A stretch of DNA of 23,698 bases. It comes from Perkinsus marinus ATCC 50983. Lineage: Eukaryota; Perkinsozoa; Perkinsida; Perkinsidae. Under the pieces are notes generated by a model. The model was not told the DNA's origin. It did not search any database and was given only the letters and a program-made list of their open reading frames with translations. The DNA lies in NCBI RefSeq assembly GCF_000006405.1, contig NW_003211161.1:151217-174914 (forward strand), read 5' to 3'. Both the position numbers and the translations under genes were made by a program. Positions 1 through 10,348 of this stretch are shown here, piece after piece (the stretch's first letter is position 1; each line of letters starts with the position of its first letter).

Positions 1-62
1 AATTTTCTCACAATTTTCATATTGTCACCAACACATGTAGTTGACCATGTGCATATTTTCCC
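1..62 (-). repeat. Dispersed intron-type repeat A, partial copy
   Basis: Read on the minus strand, the first 62 bases hold the left end of a repeat seen again at about 1110-1295, 2190-2570, 3375-3532, 14135-14285, 14474-14635, 15535-15688 and 20098-20246. The shared core is GTCAACYACATGTGTTGGTG followed by an A/T-rich GAAAATTCTGAGGAAATT-like stretch. The window start cuts this copy, so its other end cannot be seen. No exon is recognised beside it. Confidence 0.7.
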
Positions 63-169
63 CTCACACTGGATGCAACAATGGGTCAATGAGAAGCCTG
101 GGATTTTTGTTCGTAAAGTGAAGTACTCTTGTAGTGAATACTCATATATAATTATTAAATTCGCTACAG

Positions 170-271
170 TGGAGTTTCACCCGTGATATGGAAAACACTA
201 GTGAAAAACACATCTCTTGCGCGAACATCGGGGTTTTCACTGAGCATTACGCCACTTCTCGTGAAACTACA
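170..271 (+). mobile_element. Small TIR element (MITE-like), copy 1
   Basis: About 102 bp bounded by imperfect inverted repeats: GGAGTTTCACCCG on the left and the complement of GTGAAACTACA on the right. The interior (CACTAGTG, GCATTACGCCACTT) is shared with copies at 1693-1837, 12702-12793 and 19736-19849. It has no coding capacity, so it would be a non-autonomous DNA element. I could not fix a target-site duplication. Confidence 0.65.
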
Positions 272-1100
272 GCATTTTGCTGGTGCGAGCAATTGTGTAT
301 TGGAAAGAAAATATCTCTAGGTGGTTCTTCATCATCATCACATTGAAGTAGTCTTGATGCCTATGGAGCATTAGTTTATTACTTATGGAGTGCCCAGGCA
401 TGTGTGTTGCCCATCTGATCAAGCAAGGCGAGTGTCGGCCAGTTAGGCAGGGTCAGATCACAACACCAGCACTCCACCACATACAGGTGAATGACGGCGT
501 ATGTGGTGTCTTCCGAGGTTGCTAGATGTGTAGCATTATCACTCTGGGCAGGTGATTTTCACAAACTCCAATTTCTCGTGAAAAAAATTAATAATGTGTT
601 GGTGCCAATATTAAGCGCACCTGCCCTCACCCAGATGTAACTCAAGAATAAATAGTACATCAGAAGATCTGATTACGAACTGTTAGTGTCTGACTACGAC
701 ACTTCGGTTTACAGGTCACTTGAGATTCGAGTGTGTGGGTTGTATCTCGAGTGCGCAAGTGAAACTTGCACACTCAAACAACATGCGTTAGATACTTGAT
801 GTATCGGAGCATGATGCACCCAAAATCCCAGAGATGTGCAAACGGAGCAAGACAGTATAGAGAGAGAGAAAAAAAATTAACAGTTTAACTCGACTGAGTT
901 TTACATTATAGTAGTTGAGGCTCTAGCTTGAGCTGTTTGTTGCACAACTTTGTGCAACGTGGGACAGTGACCGGTACAGGTTTGCTTAAACTACGCTCAC
1001 AGGTTTCACCTGTGGCTTCCACTGAAAATCCTGAGAAAAATTTGGGAAATTATCGATCGTTTCTGTACACTTCTTCCAAAGTGCTAAAATTGATGAACTC
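272..1100. other. No firm gene; two weak reading frames
   Basis: Nothing here is firmly genic. A 47-codon frame starting MECPGMCV lies at about 388-530 on the plus strand, and an equally open minus frame overlaps it, so neither is called. It could hold a 5' exon of the FHA-RING gene downstream, whose start was not found. From about 1020 the sequence again resembles repeat A (AAAATCCTGAGAAAAATT and TTCTGTACACTTCT). Confidence 0.4.
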
Positions 1101-1295
1101 AGCTTTAGAGAGCAAACGTATACTCCAACATCGCTTTCCTCAGTTGAGCTTGACAGTTTCCTCACTAAATATACACGTTAACATACGAAAATGTAGTGTA
1201 AAAATATATAGGACTCAATGAGAATTTCTCAAAATTTTCCCCTAGAATTCTCATCTTGTCATCACCAACATGTGTGGTTCACCGTGTGCATAAGT
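1020..1295 (-). repeat. Repeat A, composite copies
   Basis: A minus-strand copy runs from about 1295 (TGAACCACACATGTTGGTGA on the complement) down to about 1110 (CAACTGAGGAAAGCGA on the complement). Just to its left, at 1020-1075, lies the beginning of a plus-oriented copy. The two therefore face each other. The long frame starting at 1218 begins inside this repeat, so that ATG is unlikely to be the real start of the downstream gene. Confidence 0.6.
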
Positions 1296-1322
1296 CCCCC
1301 CTCCACACACTTTCGCTTTCGT

Positions 1323-4300
1323 GTGCTATACCTACCAGTAGAGGAAAGCTTGGTGCCGTGTCAGGCTACACAAGACGGCAAGGGTGTTCGGAGTATTGTT
1401 GGACGAGGCGTTGAACTCTGCAACGTCGTCATGGACTCATCCTGTTTGCCGGGCATGATCTCTAGACGACATGCTTGTATCGAGATGGCTGGTGAGAGGG
1501 AAGTAACTGTGCTTCTCGAGGAAGTGCCGCCACATTTTCGTGTTTTTATTGATGGTGCTGGTGATTTGTCCATCGAGATAACACCATAGCAGAGGAGTGC
1601 CTTAGAAGGCAGCAGCCTGATTATACTCGATCGATGTAGACTATGTTCATCATGAGCTTAGCTGAGGGGTTACTTCACCTGAGAGAGACACATTAGAGTT
1701 TCACCCGTTCAACGTGAAGTGGCGTAATACTGCATGTAAACTATAAGACGTATGTCTTCGCGACCGACAACACAATTGTTTTTTCCTATGAAATATGTTT
1801 TTTCACTAGTGTTTTTCATATCACGGGTGAAACTCCATTGTGTGCTACGGTGAATGGGGACAGCGATCCCCTGTAGCTGTGTCGTCGACGTTCACTTCCA
1901 CAGATGACGGCCAGTGGTTCATAACAGACCTGATGACCTTAAACGGTGTCGTCGTGAACGGCGTGACCATCGAGCCGGGCAAACGATATTCTGTGACCAG
2001 CGGCGATGTAAACGGTGACGTGGTGGTGGCCTCCTGCCAGTGTGAATGTGATTTGCACACAAAATATGATGTTGATCGCTTTTGCAAATATTCAAATTGA
2101 AACCGATTAAACCGAGACAACTATTGCTCTGCATTCTTCACAGTGGAAGACTGATTTCAGTTAGAGAGTGAAATTCTGGAAAAATGTGCATAACTGGTCA
2201 ACTACATGTGTTGGCGAGAATATGTGAATTGGGAATTTTGGGGATTTCTTATTGGTTTCTGTACACTTCTGCCCTAGTTTACGCGTAAACTTCCATGATC
2301 AATGCTGCAAAATATGTACTCGCTTTCCTCAGCTGAGCTCGATAGTTTCCTCACTAATCATAGGAGTTCATATACGAATCGAGAAAAAAATACGAAATGT
2401 GGACAGAAACTAAGAGAAATCCTCCAAAATTTCCCCAGAGTTTAGGTATTATCACCGACATTTGTGGTTGATCATTTACCACACTGTCCATGATTAGTGA
2501 GGAAACTTTTGAGCTCAGCTGGGCGGAGCGAACATATATATTTCAACACTGCTTTCTGATACCAGTTTTCTCCTTGCTAGATAATCGTTTTTGGCCGGCA
2601 AATTCGTTCACGAGAATTCGAGTATGAATTCCGCGTCGGGCCCCTGGACAATCAGAGAAACGGGAAATCTCATACTGGTCAACGCTCCGTGGAGAAGCGA
2701 GATGAATCGCCTGAACGCGAACGCCCATCAACCACGTCGTCTAGTCGTGGGTTCAGCCAGATTATAAGCTCCTGAGATATGAGGGTTGTATTTTAGAGGC
2801 AACAAGTCGCAAACGTACACGGTCTCCGCATAGTCGAAGCATGAGAGCTAAGAAGCCCAAGAGAGCCGCTTCTGCTGCCGACTCTGATGGTGACACGCAT
2901 AGCGTAGGATTCACAGTCACCGAAAATGAGCTGCTCTCGATAGTGTGGCTCATAGTGCTGTTATCAGAGTGAATTGGAACGGCAACTCGAGTCAATAAGG
3001 CAAGAAAACGAACTACTTAAAGAACGACTCCAATCAGTGACGAATACTCCTAGTATTGCTAATGGTTTTGAGCGTCGTAGTAGTGGAAATATGTGTGTGA
3101 GGTAAACGCAGTGTTGTTGAGCCCTGCAAGAATCAGCCAACACCGATGGAAAAGGCTAGAGGGAGATTGTAGGTTGTCGATGATCATGATGAACTCTTCA
3201 ACTCCAACTCGTTTTGTCAGATTCGCTGATTTGGAGTGCGTTATATGCAGAGATCTCATGGTGTCACCAGCAACACTAGAATGTTCGCATTCCTTCTGTT
3301 ACAAATGGTAACAAGAGCGTCTCCTCGTAGTTCACTCACTGCTCGAAAATACAAGTGGATCAACTATTACTACAGTTACACGGTCAACCACATGTGTTGG
3401 TGATGATGTGAAAATTCTGAGGAAATTGTGGTAGATTTTTGTTGGTTCTTGCGCAATTCTTTCGCGAATTTCTGTGGTTGCGGAAATTTCTTAGCTCAGC
3501 TGAGGAAAGCGAACATATTTTCCACCACTGTTTGAGACTGTTCATATTTCTCTCTTAGTATTGAGGAATGGCTAACTGGTGGTAACTTCCGTTGCCCTGT
3601 TTGCCGTGTTGGCATCACAAGATCTCCGACAAAGACGATACAGTTGCAGCAGGTGGGGGTGCTCTTGAGGTCTATGGCATGGTCCTGTGTGCCAGGTTGT
3701 TATGACTACTGTTGAGACACATGGCACAGAGTCTGACCAGGTTGTTAAAGTCTATTCCTAGTTCAGAGTAGGGTTGTGTGTAATCAGGCCGAATATGATG
3801 ATCGCATGAAGGAGCATAAGGCTTGGGAGAGGAAGCAGGAGACCGACCGTGCCAAGTTGGAGGACACTATAGGTTCAGCTTCACATAAAGGGCAGCAGTT
3901 CTTCGACATTGCACTACCATGGAATTCCGAGGACAAGGCGAGGTTTCAGGCAGGTGGGTCAAAGATAGATTGAATCACTCATCCGAAAGAATCATCCGCG
4001 AACCTAGAGTGTTTTCGGGAGGAACTCGTGTTAAATTTTCCGGGAACACGTTCTTGGAACAGTTCCCCTTGTCAATATCATCACATTAGGAACATTGTTA
4101 TGAAACCCTGGGGGGCGTTATCTCTCAAAGCTAGATGGGTCACTGCTCCTCCGTGCAGTATGACGTGGTTACACAGGTATCCGTCATTATCGTAGTGATG
4201 CTAGAGAGCTGTACTGTGCGATAACTGGTCTGACCAAAGCATGGGTAAGAAGAGATGATGATATTGATTATGCCTTGTGGTGAATGTTGGTAGATACAAC

Positions 4301-4828
4301 GGTCTAGTCGAGACAGTCTCGATGTGGCTATGAAGAATTTGAAGATTGGTACCATTGAGGCAGCAAGTGCAGAGGACTCGTCTCAAGTGTGTTATGCCCC
4401 GGATGATGTTATGAGACGACGACTTTTACTATTTACCCGCTATTGTTAGCCTCGTTATGAGTTTACTACCACTCCATCACCAAAACATGTCCCGAACTGA
4501 AGCTTTCCACTGCTATACCGAAGAATTGTGTCAATCTGTGCGGCTTCGACAATTCGAGGTGTGTCAAGTAGGCCTCACTAGTGAACCAACAAAGAAATTA
4601 TCAGTTCGCTTGCCTTGGAGAGGTTTCAGAATTGCGTTCGCCGACCAAATCGAGTGGTAAGACTGATATTTTGTATGCGAATTCGGTGTAATTATTAGGA
4701 AACTCTCAAGAGGGCCAAGCATCAGCGAAATGGCTATGAAAACACGCGTTGATGCATGTGGATGGCGTGGTGTTTCGATCGATCGATTTCTACTCGGTGT
4801 TTTGAGTATCTCCAATTTGGTGCTGTGA
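1323..4828 (+). CDS. FHA-RING protein, CHFR/RNF8-like E3 ubiquitin ligase (multi-exon)
   Basis: An FHA domain (phosphothreonine reader) is followed by a short coiled coil and a C3HC4 RING, the layout of CHFR and RNF8, nuclear E3 ligases of checkpoint and DNA-damage signalling. Exons: up to 1491, 1877-2007, 2581-2746, 2797-2903, 2968-3101, 3173-3307, 3559-3652, 3767-3953, 4177-4244, 4294-4388, 4450-4656, 4699-4828; all phases agree. FHA marks: VGRG, SRRHACIEM, WFITDL, LNGVVVNG, SGDIIVFG. A basic stretch (RKRTRSP, AKKPKR) could be a nuclear signal. RING: CVIC, CSHSFCYKC, CPVC; the intron at 3308-3558 splits the sixth ligand codon. The C-terminal 200 or so residues resemble nothing I know. The 2904-2967 and 3653-3766 borders have alternatives, and the first exon is missing: translation upstream of about 1323 runs into repeat A. 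Confidence 0.8.
1693..1837 (-). mobile_element. Small TIR element (MITE-like), copy 2, inside an FHA intron
   Basis: About 145 bp with inverted ends AGAGTTTCACCCGT and ACGGGTGAAACTCC, the longest member seen. It lies wholly within the 385-nt intron 1492-1876 that divides the FHA domain between the SRRHA motif and the NGVVVNG strand. Its interior (GTGAAGTGGCGTAATAC, CACTAGTGTTTTTCATATCA) matches copy 1 read on the opposite strand. Confidence 0.75.
2190..2570 (+). repeat. Repeat A, head-to-head composite in an FHA intron
   Basis: The 573-nt intron 2008-2580 carries a plus-oriented left half (GTCAACTACATGTGTTGG at about 2198), then inverted sequence (CTTTCCTCAGCTGAGCTC at about 2322; CACCGACATTTGTGGTTGA at about 2455), then a plus-oriented right end (AACTTTTGAGCTCAGCTG at about 2505). 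Two copies therefore seem inserted into or against each other. The right end stops about 10-15 nt before the pyrimidine run leading to the acceptor at 2580. Confidence 0.65.
3375..3532 (+). repeat. Repeat A, near-complete copy in the RING intron
   Basis: The simplest full-looking copy. It begins GGTCAACCACATGTGTTGGTG, continues GTGAAAATTCTGAGGAAATT, and ends TTAGCTCAGCTGAGGAAAGC then CGAACATATTTTCCACCACTG. It fills most of intron 3308-3558 and has the same orientation as the gene. The intron begins 67 nt before it and ends 26 nt after it with a pyrimidine-rich acceptor. Confidence 0.75.
4043..4147 (+). repeat. Intronic repeat C, copy 1
   Basis: Shares GGAACAC, ATCATCACATTAGGAACATT and CTAGATGGGTCA in the same order and spacing with 20721-20805. 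It lies in intron 3954-4176 of the FHA-RING gene. The other copy lies in an intron of the PTB-like gene. Both run in the direction of the gene and end shortly before the splice acceptor. Confidence 0.65.
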
Positions 4829-5203
4829 GGTGATACGGTTTACAGACATATTTTCACTCGCACTCGTCGTTCTCTGTGACTGCAGGATGATTCCTCGCCA
4901 TTATTTTGCGATTTCCCTGTCGAGTCGAAACTATCGCGCTCGCCATAATACTCAGCGCAGTCTTCGTTGCGTAGTGGAGCCTCCTTCAACCCAAGGGTGT
5001 CGCAGTTGCTCTTTCGCTCTTGGGTGGTTTGAATGAGCGGACCTAAAAATATCTACATATGAGATAACGCTACTCATTCCTCGTAAGCTTTCTCCCATGA
5101 GCCACGCTTCTGGGACCTTCCTGGCTCACACGAGTGTTGTACTCGCAAGCCAACTACAGCGATTATTGGGAGACTATGTGCAATGATGAAGTCATGATTA
5201 GTG
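4829..5203. other. Intergenic region, probable transporter 5' flank
   Basis: This stretch lies between the stop of the FHA-RING gene and the ATG of the transporter. Two 67-68-codon frames cross it, but they show no splice logic, family likeness or favoured composition, so I regard it as non-coding. It presumably holds the polyadenylation region of one gene and the promoter and leader of the next; I cannot point to individual signals. Confidence 0.5.
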
Positions 5204-6295
5204 ATGAGTTTATTGTTCAGCTGTTTCGTATTGATAATGACGATCCTTGGCTACACTCTGAGAGAAGTTCTCATCATAGCAGCATGCTTTGGTGCAAGTG
5301 TCTCAATGATGAACTCTGTGAAATACATACAGACTAGCCTTGACTACCCCTACCCTCTCTTTATCAGTGCCATGCACATGCTGTGGTCGTTCGGAGCTTG
5401 TGGCTTCTACTTGAGGCACGAGATGGGTATTTTGCAGCGTTACTCCCCTACACAGTATCTGCAACAAATTGTACCAATCTCGGTGTTCTCAAGCGCCAGC
5501 ATCGCGTGTGGCAATCTAGCTTTGAAATATATTTATCCATCTTTCAACGAGTTATTACAGCAAACTAGCGCTGCTGTGACAGTTGTGGTAGGAGTTTTTA
5601 TTTTCGGCAAGCGATATAATTTTGCTACTTATTTATCGATGTTGCCAGTTTGTGGTGGAGCGCTATTGTGCGGCCACGGTGAAGTCAACTTTGTTCTCCT
5701 AGGAGCTCTTTCTGCGATTGGTAGCGTCTTCTTTAGGGCATTGAAAAATACTATGCAAGGTGACCTCTTGAACGGATCGCTGTCCTCTCTTGAGCTGTTG
5801 TTCGTCCTTGCCCCTGCCAACTTGGTATTTTTCCTCATCGGCTCTCTCGCTGCTGAGGGGATCAGCCCTGTATGGGAGGCGGCCAGTAGTCCATCGATAA
5901 TGTTGGGCTTGATAATATCATCATTCTTGGCATGTGCTTTTAACATTCTTACTTTTATGATGCTGAAACTACTGTCACCAGTAGGAGCCATGGTCGTACA
6001 CTCTATGAAGACTCCTGGTATGCTCATAACGTCATGGGCGCTTTTTGGCAATCCGGTGGAGCCGACTCAAATTGTAGGTTTTGTTATTATCACTGCAGGC
6101 GTGTACTACTACCGGGTTAATGGTGGTGAAATTACTCCCGAGACGGTGTCGGCAGAGGTGGTTGGCCTTGACGCTAAAGTTGGGGAGAATTCTTCGGTGG
6201 ACGATGATGAAGAAACATTCCCGGGAGATGATTCTAGCGGCTCTGGGGATCTCGAGATGGGAGATCTACGCTCGGAAATTGCTCTTGAATGAACT
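5204..6295 (+). CDS. TPT/DMT-family transporter (SLC35-like), intronless
   Basis: One uninterrupted frame of about 362 residues from ATG 5204; the in-frame GTG at 5201 is not needed. About nine or ten hydrophobic segments span residues 1-310, followed by a hydrophilic, acidic C-terminal tail rich in D, E and S (for example DDDEETF) that should face the cytosol. Family marks are GNLALKYI then SFNELLQQTSAAVTVV, and FFRALKNTMQGDLL, typical of the triose-phosphate/nucleotide-sugar transporter (TPT) group of the drug/metabolite transporter superfamily. Such proteins exchange sugar phosphates or nucleotide sugars across Golgi, ER or plastid membranes. The substrate cannot be told from sequence. It is the only long gene here without introns, which may reflect retroposition. 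A second in-frame ATG at 5243 is possible. Confidence 0.85.
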
Positions 6296-6850
6296 ATTTT
6301 TTTTATTTCCTGCGATCGTATAAGTAGACCTATTTGTTGTTTGTGGCCGCAAGTTGGTATTGTGATTATGTTTTTTATGGACAGCGCTGGCTGTTTTGTT
6401 GACTCAATGGTGTCAATATAAGGGAGATGTACTTATGATGTTCATCAACTCGGGAGCTCCTGCAATGTCACGGAATGATGGTATTAGAGAGAGAAAGCGG
6501 TTGGTGAGAGGCGCCTGTCGACTTGACGAGAGCCTTGGAGTGAGCAATATGATAGCAAGAAGAATTACAATACTTGAGTTTATATACTATCTTGGAAGGT
6601 TTGCGATCTGGAGTATTGTTGCTAGTAGGGGAAGGGTCCTATCGGAGATCTATTATGTGGTTGAGGTCACTAGTTTAGTGGAGAACGCAGTCCCATAGGT
6701 TGATGGAGTCGCCAACTTCGCGATGACGGTCGAGTAGGGAGATCAATTCCGCGGATAAAGATATCATTTTTGGGTTGTAGTTTCACCACGAGTAGGGTTT
6801 CACGATTACTTTGTACATTGGCAGTTTGATCATGCTTACATACCTTATTG
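6296..6850. other. Intergenic region
   Basis: It begins with the likely 3' UTR of the transporter (T-rich run at 6297-6307). A 100-codon frame at 6396-6698 starts only at TTG and has no recognisable domain, so I do not call it. Sequence at about 6779-6806 (TAGTTTCACCACGAGTAGGG) weakly recalls an end of the small TIR element but is too short to assign. Confidence 0.45.
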
Positions 6851-7927
6851 ATGAACTCTGGTAAGATTCGTCTTCGCTTGCCGCAAGTCTTCCGACCAGC
6901 CAAGCCATGGTGTGCCTTAGCTCCGCGGTTCGATGGGCTCGTGCGTGCTTTGGGAATGTCCGAGAAGGAGGATGCGGTCCGTCTTCTGGCAGCGGAAGGA
7001 GTCTTTGGTTCAGCACCACATACGATAGGAGTCGCGGCGACTAGCGGTACTGTGTATCTTGGAAAGGACATACCCAACGTAGATCGACTCCTCAAGGGCT
7101 GCTAGTTGACTTTAATATTGACTTCAGGTGGGCATGGGCCCTCTGCAGAGTCTCGTTGCGAATCTTATGAATCACGGAGAGATAGGGCTAAGTGCATACT
7201 GCTATGGAAGCGGCCATGAAGACGCTACTTTGAGTGAGATTGATTGTGCGTTGCTCTATGCCCTGGGTGAACGGCCGAGTCGAATTGCATTGGGAGACGG
7301 TACGAATCTCGAGCCCCAACGTGGTAAGTAGTTCCAAGAAGCTCACGCGTAGGGTAGCCATCAGTTATTTCGGTGCCTCTTCCGAAAGGACGCGAGAGAC
7401 TACTGAAGCACTACATAGGAAAAGGAGCGGAAGTGTTCGACGTTGTCTGTTCGCAGCTCATGGATCATGCATTTGTGATATCATCATGCTCAGCGGCTAA
7501 GTCGTATTTTTGGAGTATTGAGTCAGGTTTCCAGTCAGCTCGCATTCAACGGTGGAGGGGGGTGTGCTCTTAAATTGACTTCTGGCGAGATTATTAGAGC
7601 ATCGGGGATCGTCTTGAGAGGTGGGTTCTTCATCCACTCCATCAGTACACCTTCATCACACTATTGGGAGCTCGTCTTGGATCGTAAGTATGTTCAGGAT
7701 CTGACTCCCCCGTCATCTCCTCTGCCCAGGCAGCTATCGTGGCACTCCACGCGAACGGGTTGGTCAAGAGTGGCAATGTCGTTGTTGAAGCAGCAGTATG
7801 TATTGGTGAAGATGAACAAGCTGGGCAAGCGTCAGTAGACCTCATCCGTTCGTGGTGGCCTCACACTGTTCTCCACATTGAAAAGGCAGTGAATTGTGCA
7901 CCGTTGAATCCACAGCCACGCGCATGA
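6851..7927 (+). CDS. Two-domain cytidine deaminase-like protein lacking the catalytic residues
   Basis: Five exons, 6851-7078, 7128-7323, 7365-7474, 7527-7683 and 7734-7927, join in phase through introns of 49, 41, 52 and 50 nt into 294 residues, the length of two-domain deaminases such as E. coli Cdd. The N-terminal half has IGVAATSGTVYLGKDIPN and QSLVANLMNHGE, which fit GAV..SG..YLGVN.EF and EQFL..NL..NGE of plant and bacterial enzymes. The C-terminal half has GGCALKLTSGEI and IVALHANG...VEAAVCIGEDEQ, fitting the non-catalytic second domain. The catalytic HAE is replaced by GPL and no PCxxC is present, so zinc binding and deamination are not expected. It may be a pseudoenzyme or partner subunit. 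Family placement is from memory alignment; a mis-assigned first intron could hide the HAE region. Confidence 0.6.
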
Positions 7928-8194
7928 TAGTTTCCGATCAGAGTCGTTGGAATTGCGTTCAATGTGAGAGAGGTGGCACCTTTGAAGGGGTTGAAATGTA
8001 TCCCGCTCGAACCTTGAGAGGCTTCGTCAAACCTGCGCGGCGTTCTCTGGGGCCGGTTAGAGTTGTCTCCGCATTTACATTCGATACTTCGACTGATGGC
8101 GGAATTTGAAGATGGATCGCGCCTTTTGCAGTTGTGAGGTGATGGTTGGAAGATTATATCGTAGCCCAAGCGGAAGGAATTATAATGTTTCGTC

Positions 8195-8276
8195 GTCAGT
8201 TTGGCCGAGTGGTCTAAGGCGCCAGACTCAAGTTCTGGTGGAGAAATCCGCGTGGGTTCGAACCCCACAGCTGACA
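8195..8276 (+). tRNA. tRNA-Leu (anticodon CAA), copy 1
   Basis: An 82-nt class II tRNA without an intron. The acceptor stem GTCAGTT pairs with AGCTGAC (one T-G pair), with A as discriminator. The A box is TGGCCGAGTGG and the B box GGTTCGAACCC. The anticodon stem CCAGA/TCTGG encloses loop CTCAAGT, giving anticodon CAA for UUG leucine codons. A long variable arm follows, as expected for leucine. It is identical in all 82 positions to the copy at 11009-11090. CCA is not encoded. Confidence 0.95.
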
Positions 8277-8319
8277 TTGTTCTTTGTTCACCTATCGTCT
8301 GTTTCCAACTTTCTATCAG

Positions 8320-9878
8320 GAGTTACACCAACGAGAACTCAACGATTGGATAACGAGCGGGATCTCCAACACTTTCTCGAACACGCTTCACTCGGAACAC
8401 CAGGCCCGGGCGCCTATTTCATGCTATGATGTGAGACGTAGATGACTCCCCCGCAGAATGTTCATACCCCGTGAGCATAGATAGGTTCATGGGGCTTGAG
8501 CAGATGCGGATTACCGTCATTGCAGTGATTGAGCGTCCTGTACATGCTCCGCTGATTCATCGACTTTTGTTCTTGCCGGACTCAGTCGAATCAATTCTGT
8601 GACTCAGGGACAATTGATTCAACTGTCTCCTTCACAAATGACATGTTCGCTTTCGCGGTGGGAGTCCCGGTGAGGTTCGGGGAAGTGAATGTTCGTTTAT
8701 GCTGAGAACTAAAGATTTTTTGAATATATTTAACTCCTAGTATCCATGAACAATGTCGCAAGCTCGGCTGAAACGGTAGCAGGGGTTACGCGCGACATTG
8801 CTAGAGTTCAACCAGGGACAAGAGCGCGTGAACTCCACAGCACCGTCCTGGCTACGAGGGATGGGCCTTGGCACCCAAACATATAGAATTTCTGAAAGGG
8901 AGATAGATGAAGTACGACTGCTGGTGTACTCGTAAGCCTCCCTCTCTGTTTTGAACATATTTAAACACAGTTGACGTGTTAGTGAGAGGCGACATGCCTA
9001 GGCGGTATCGTATTGGTGAACTCACGTCATCCCTCAGATCTTTGAGATGCTGGACACCGATCAAGATGGGTTCATATCTTCTTCAGAGGTAAACCTCTAT
9101 TCTTCTCGTGTCGAAGTGCTCTTGCACTTAGTGCATACCCGTGCTAGACTCGCGGCGATGCCTCGGCCTTTCTACCGCAGTCTTCTCATTACATGCGTTC
9201 AGTCTGATCGTTGCCTGAGTTTTCCGTAGAAGTGGGTGTAGCTACAGTGTGCAGGTCAGAGAGCTGATCCGCATGATCGGCCTGCAGGAGGACGAGTCGG
9301 AGGTCCATAGTTTTCTCGAAGAGGTTGATGAAATGGGTGGTATGAACCGTGCTCTTTACAAGTCCCTCATGAACAGAAGAATCTCTCTGCACAAGGTTGG
9401 CGTTTCCTCCCGAAAAGAACTGGTGAGCATTCGGAGTTTGTTCTATGTCAGGAGGCTTCAATACAAGCGTTTTTTTCCGATACCAAATTTAGTTGTTCTC
9501 ATGAATCTTGGAATTAATGATAATATCTTCCAAACGAAATTTTTCGCCAAAATGAAGAGCATGTTTTATCAGTTGAAATGTTTCCAGCTATTGGGCTCAA
9601 CAGGAACAGGGCATCTCATAGAAAGTGAGGTTCCAAGAAGAGCCTGTCATCGCCCTCTAGAGATCCCCGTTGTAGGGCGTATAATCGAACAATGTCTTCG
9701 AGACAATCGCATCCCGGGGAATCCGACAGATGACCTTGAAGATATCACGGCGGTGGGTGGCGCCGAGATTTGCAATAATGATATGCCTCAAATACTCTCT
9801 GGAGGCGCTCAGATTCTCGAAAAACTTCCGTTCGTGAGGCAAGCCGACGGTACCGAAACTTTAGATTTCGAGGCGTAA
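8320..9878 (+). CDS. EF-hand calcium-binding protein, calmodulin/centrin-like (multi-exon)
   Basis: Best exons: about 8783-8923, 9038-9088, 9255-9422 and 9588-9878; phases agree. The joined protein reads ISEREIDEVRLL, then IFEMLDTDQDGFISSSE, then VRELIRMIGLQEDESEV, the calmodulin pattern of helix, loop and helix. The loop DTDQDGFISSSE keeps all calcium ligands (D1, D3, D5, E12). The next unit, with loop DEMGGMNRALYK, is degenerate and probably does not bind calcium. The C-terminal 100 residues are unrecognised. The stop at 9876-9878 may be avoided by splicing 9833 to 9927, which would extend the protein to about 10117 (HYELIERV and onward). Upstream frames at 8320-8430 and 8459-8602 look like earlier exons but their junctions do not phase with certainty. 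It is probably a calcium sensor; the target is unknown. Confidence 0.65.
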
Positions 9879-9926
9879 GGTTCTGCCCATCTTAACGACT
9901 TTTAGAAAGCTCATCCACGTCCGTAG

Positions 9927-10348
9927 ATACACTATGAGCTTATTGAACGGGTAAAGGCAACTTCACGCACAGACGGTAGCAATAAGAGCAGCGACATTTT
10001 CATGAATAGGACTATCAGATTCACCTGCATGCACATAGCAGCTGGTGAGCTTGTAAATATCTCAGTCGGCTCTATTGTGTTTGATCAAATACCTGGTGTG
10101 AATTCCCGGCTTGGGAGCTGAAGCAGAGGCTTTTGTTGACCAGTGATGAGTCCACTCGAGAAAGGCTCAGCTTGAGGATAGTTCGATGGAGAGGCGCGAG
10201 TGATAGGTTTCGATGGATCTGGGGTCGGCTTGGCGAGTCAGGCTTGGTTGTCACCCAGCTCCACCACACGACGGGAGTTATGAGGCTGGTCAATAAGCCC
10301 AAGCGATGTAGCGTAGCAAGTACGACTGCTGAATCATACATTGCGTGA
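9927..10348 (+). CDS. Possible further exons of the EF-hand gene or a small separate gene
   Basis: Two open stretches follow. 9927-10117 continues the EF-hand frame if GTGAGG at 9834 is a donor and CCGTAG at 9926 an acceptor, encoding HYELIERVKATSRTDGSNK and so on. 10124-10348, in another frame, encodes LLLTSDESTRERLSLRIV and ends SYIA-stop. No domain is recognised in either. The second stretch is also open on the minus strand, which lowers confidence. I could not find one phase-correct junction between the two. Confidence 0.3.

Noticed and set aside
4134-4180. A possible new gene start, MGHCSS, after an AG at 4133, echoed by ATGGGTCA at 20793.
   Set aside because: Both ATGs lie in repeat C inside introns; the flanking exons of the FHA-RING gene join in phase around it.
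6396-6698. A 100-codon frame after the transporter.
   Set aside because: It starts only at TTG, has no recognised domain and no splice support; likely UTR or spacer.
6779-6806. A possible fifth copy of the GGAGTTTCAC element.
   Set aside because: Only about 20 bp of loose similarity, no matching interior or second end.
8300-8429. A plus-strand frame ending TPGPGAYFML suggested a sperm-tail PG-rich (SHIPPO) repeat.
   Set aside because: Only one motif, the frame stops at once with no usable donor, and an overlapping frame (ELHQRELNDW and on) ends at a proper GTGAGA donor.
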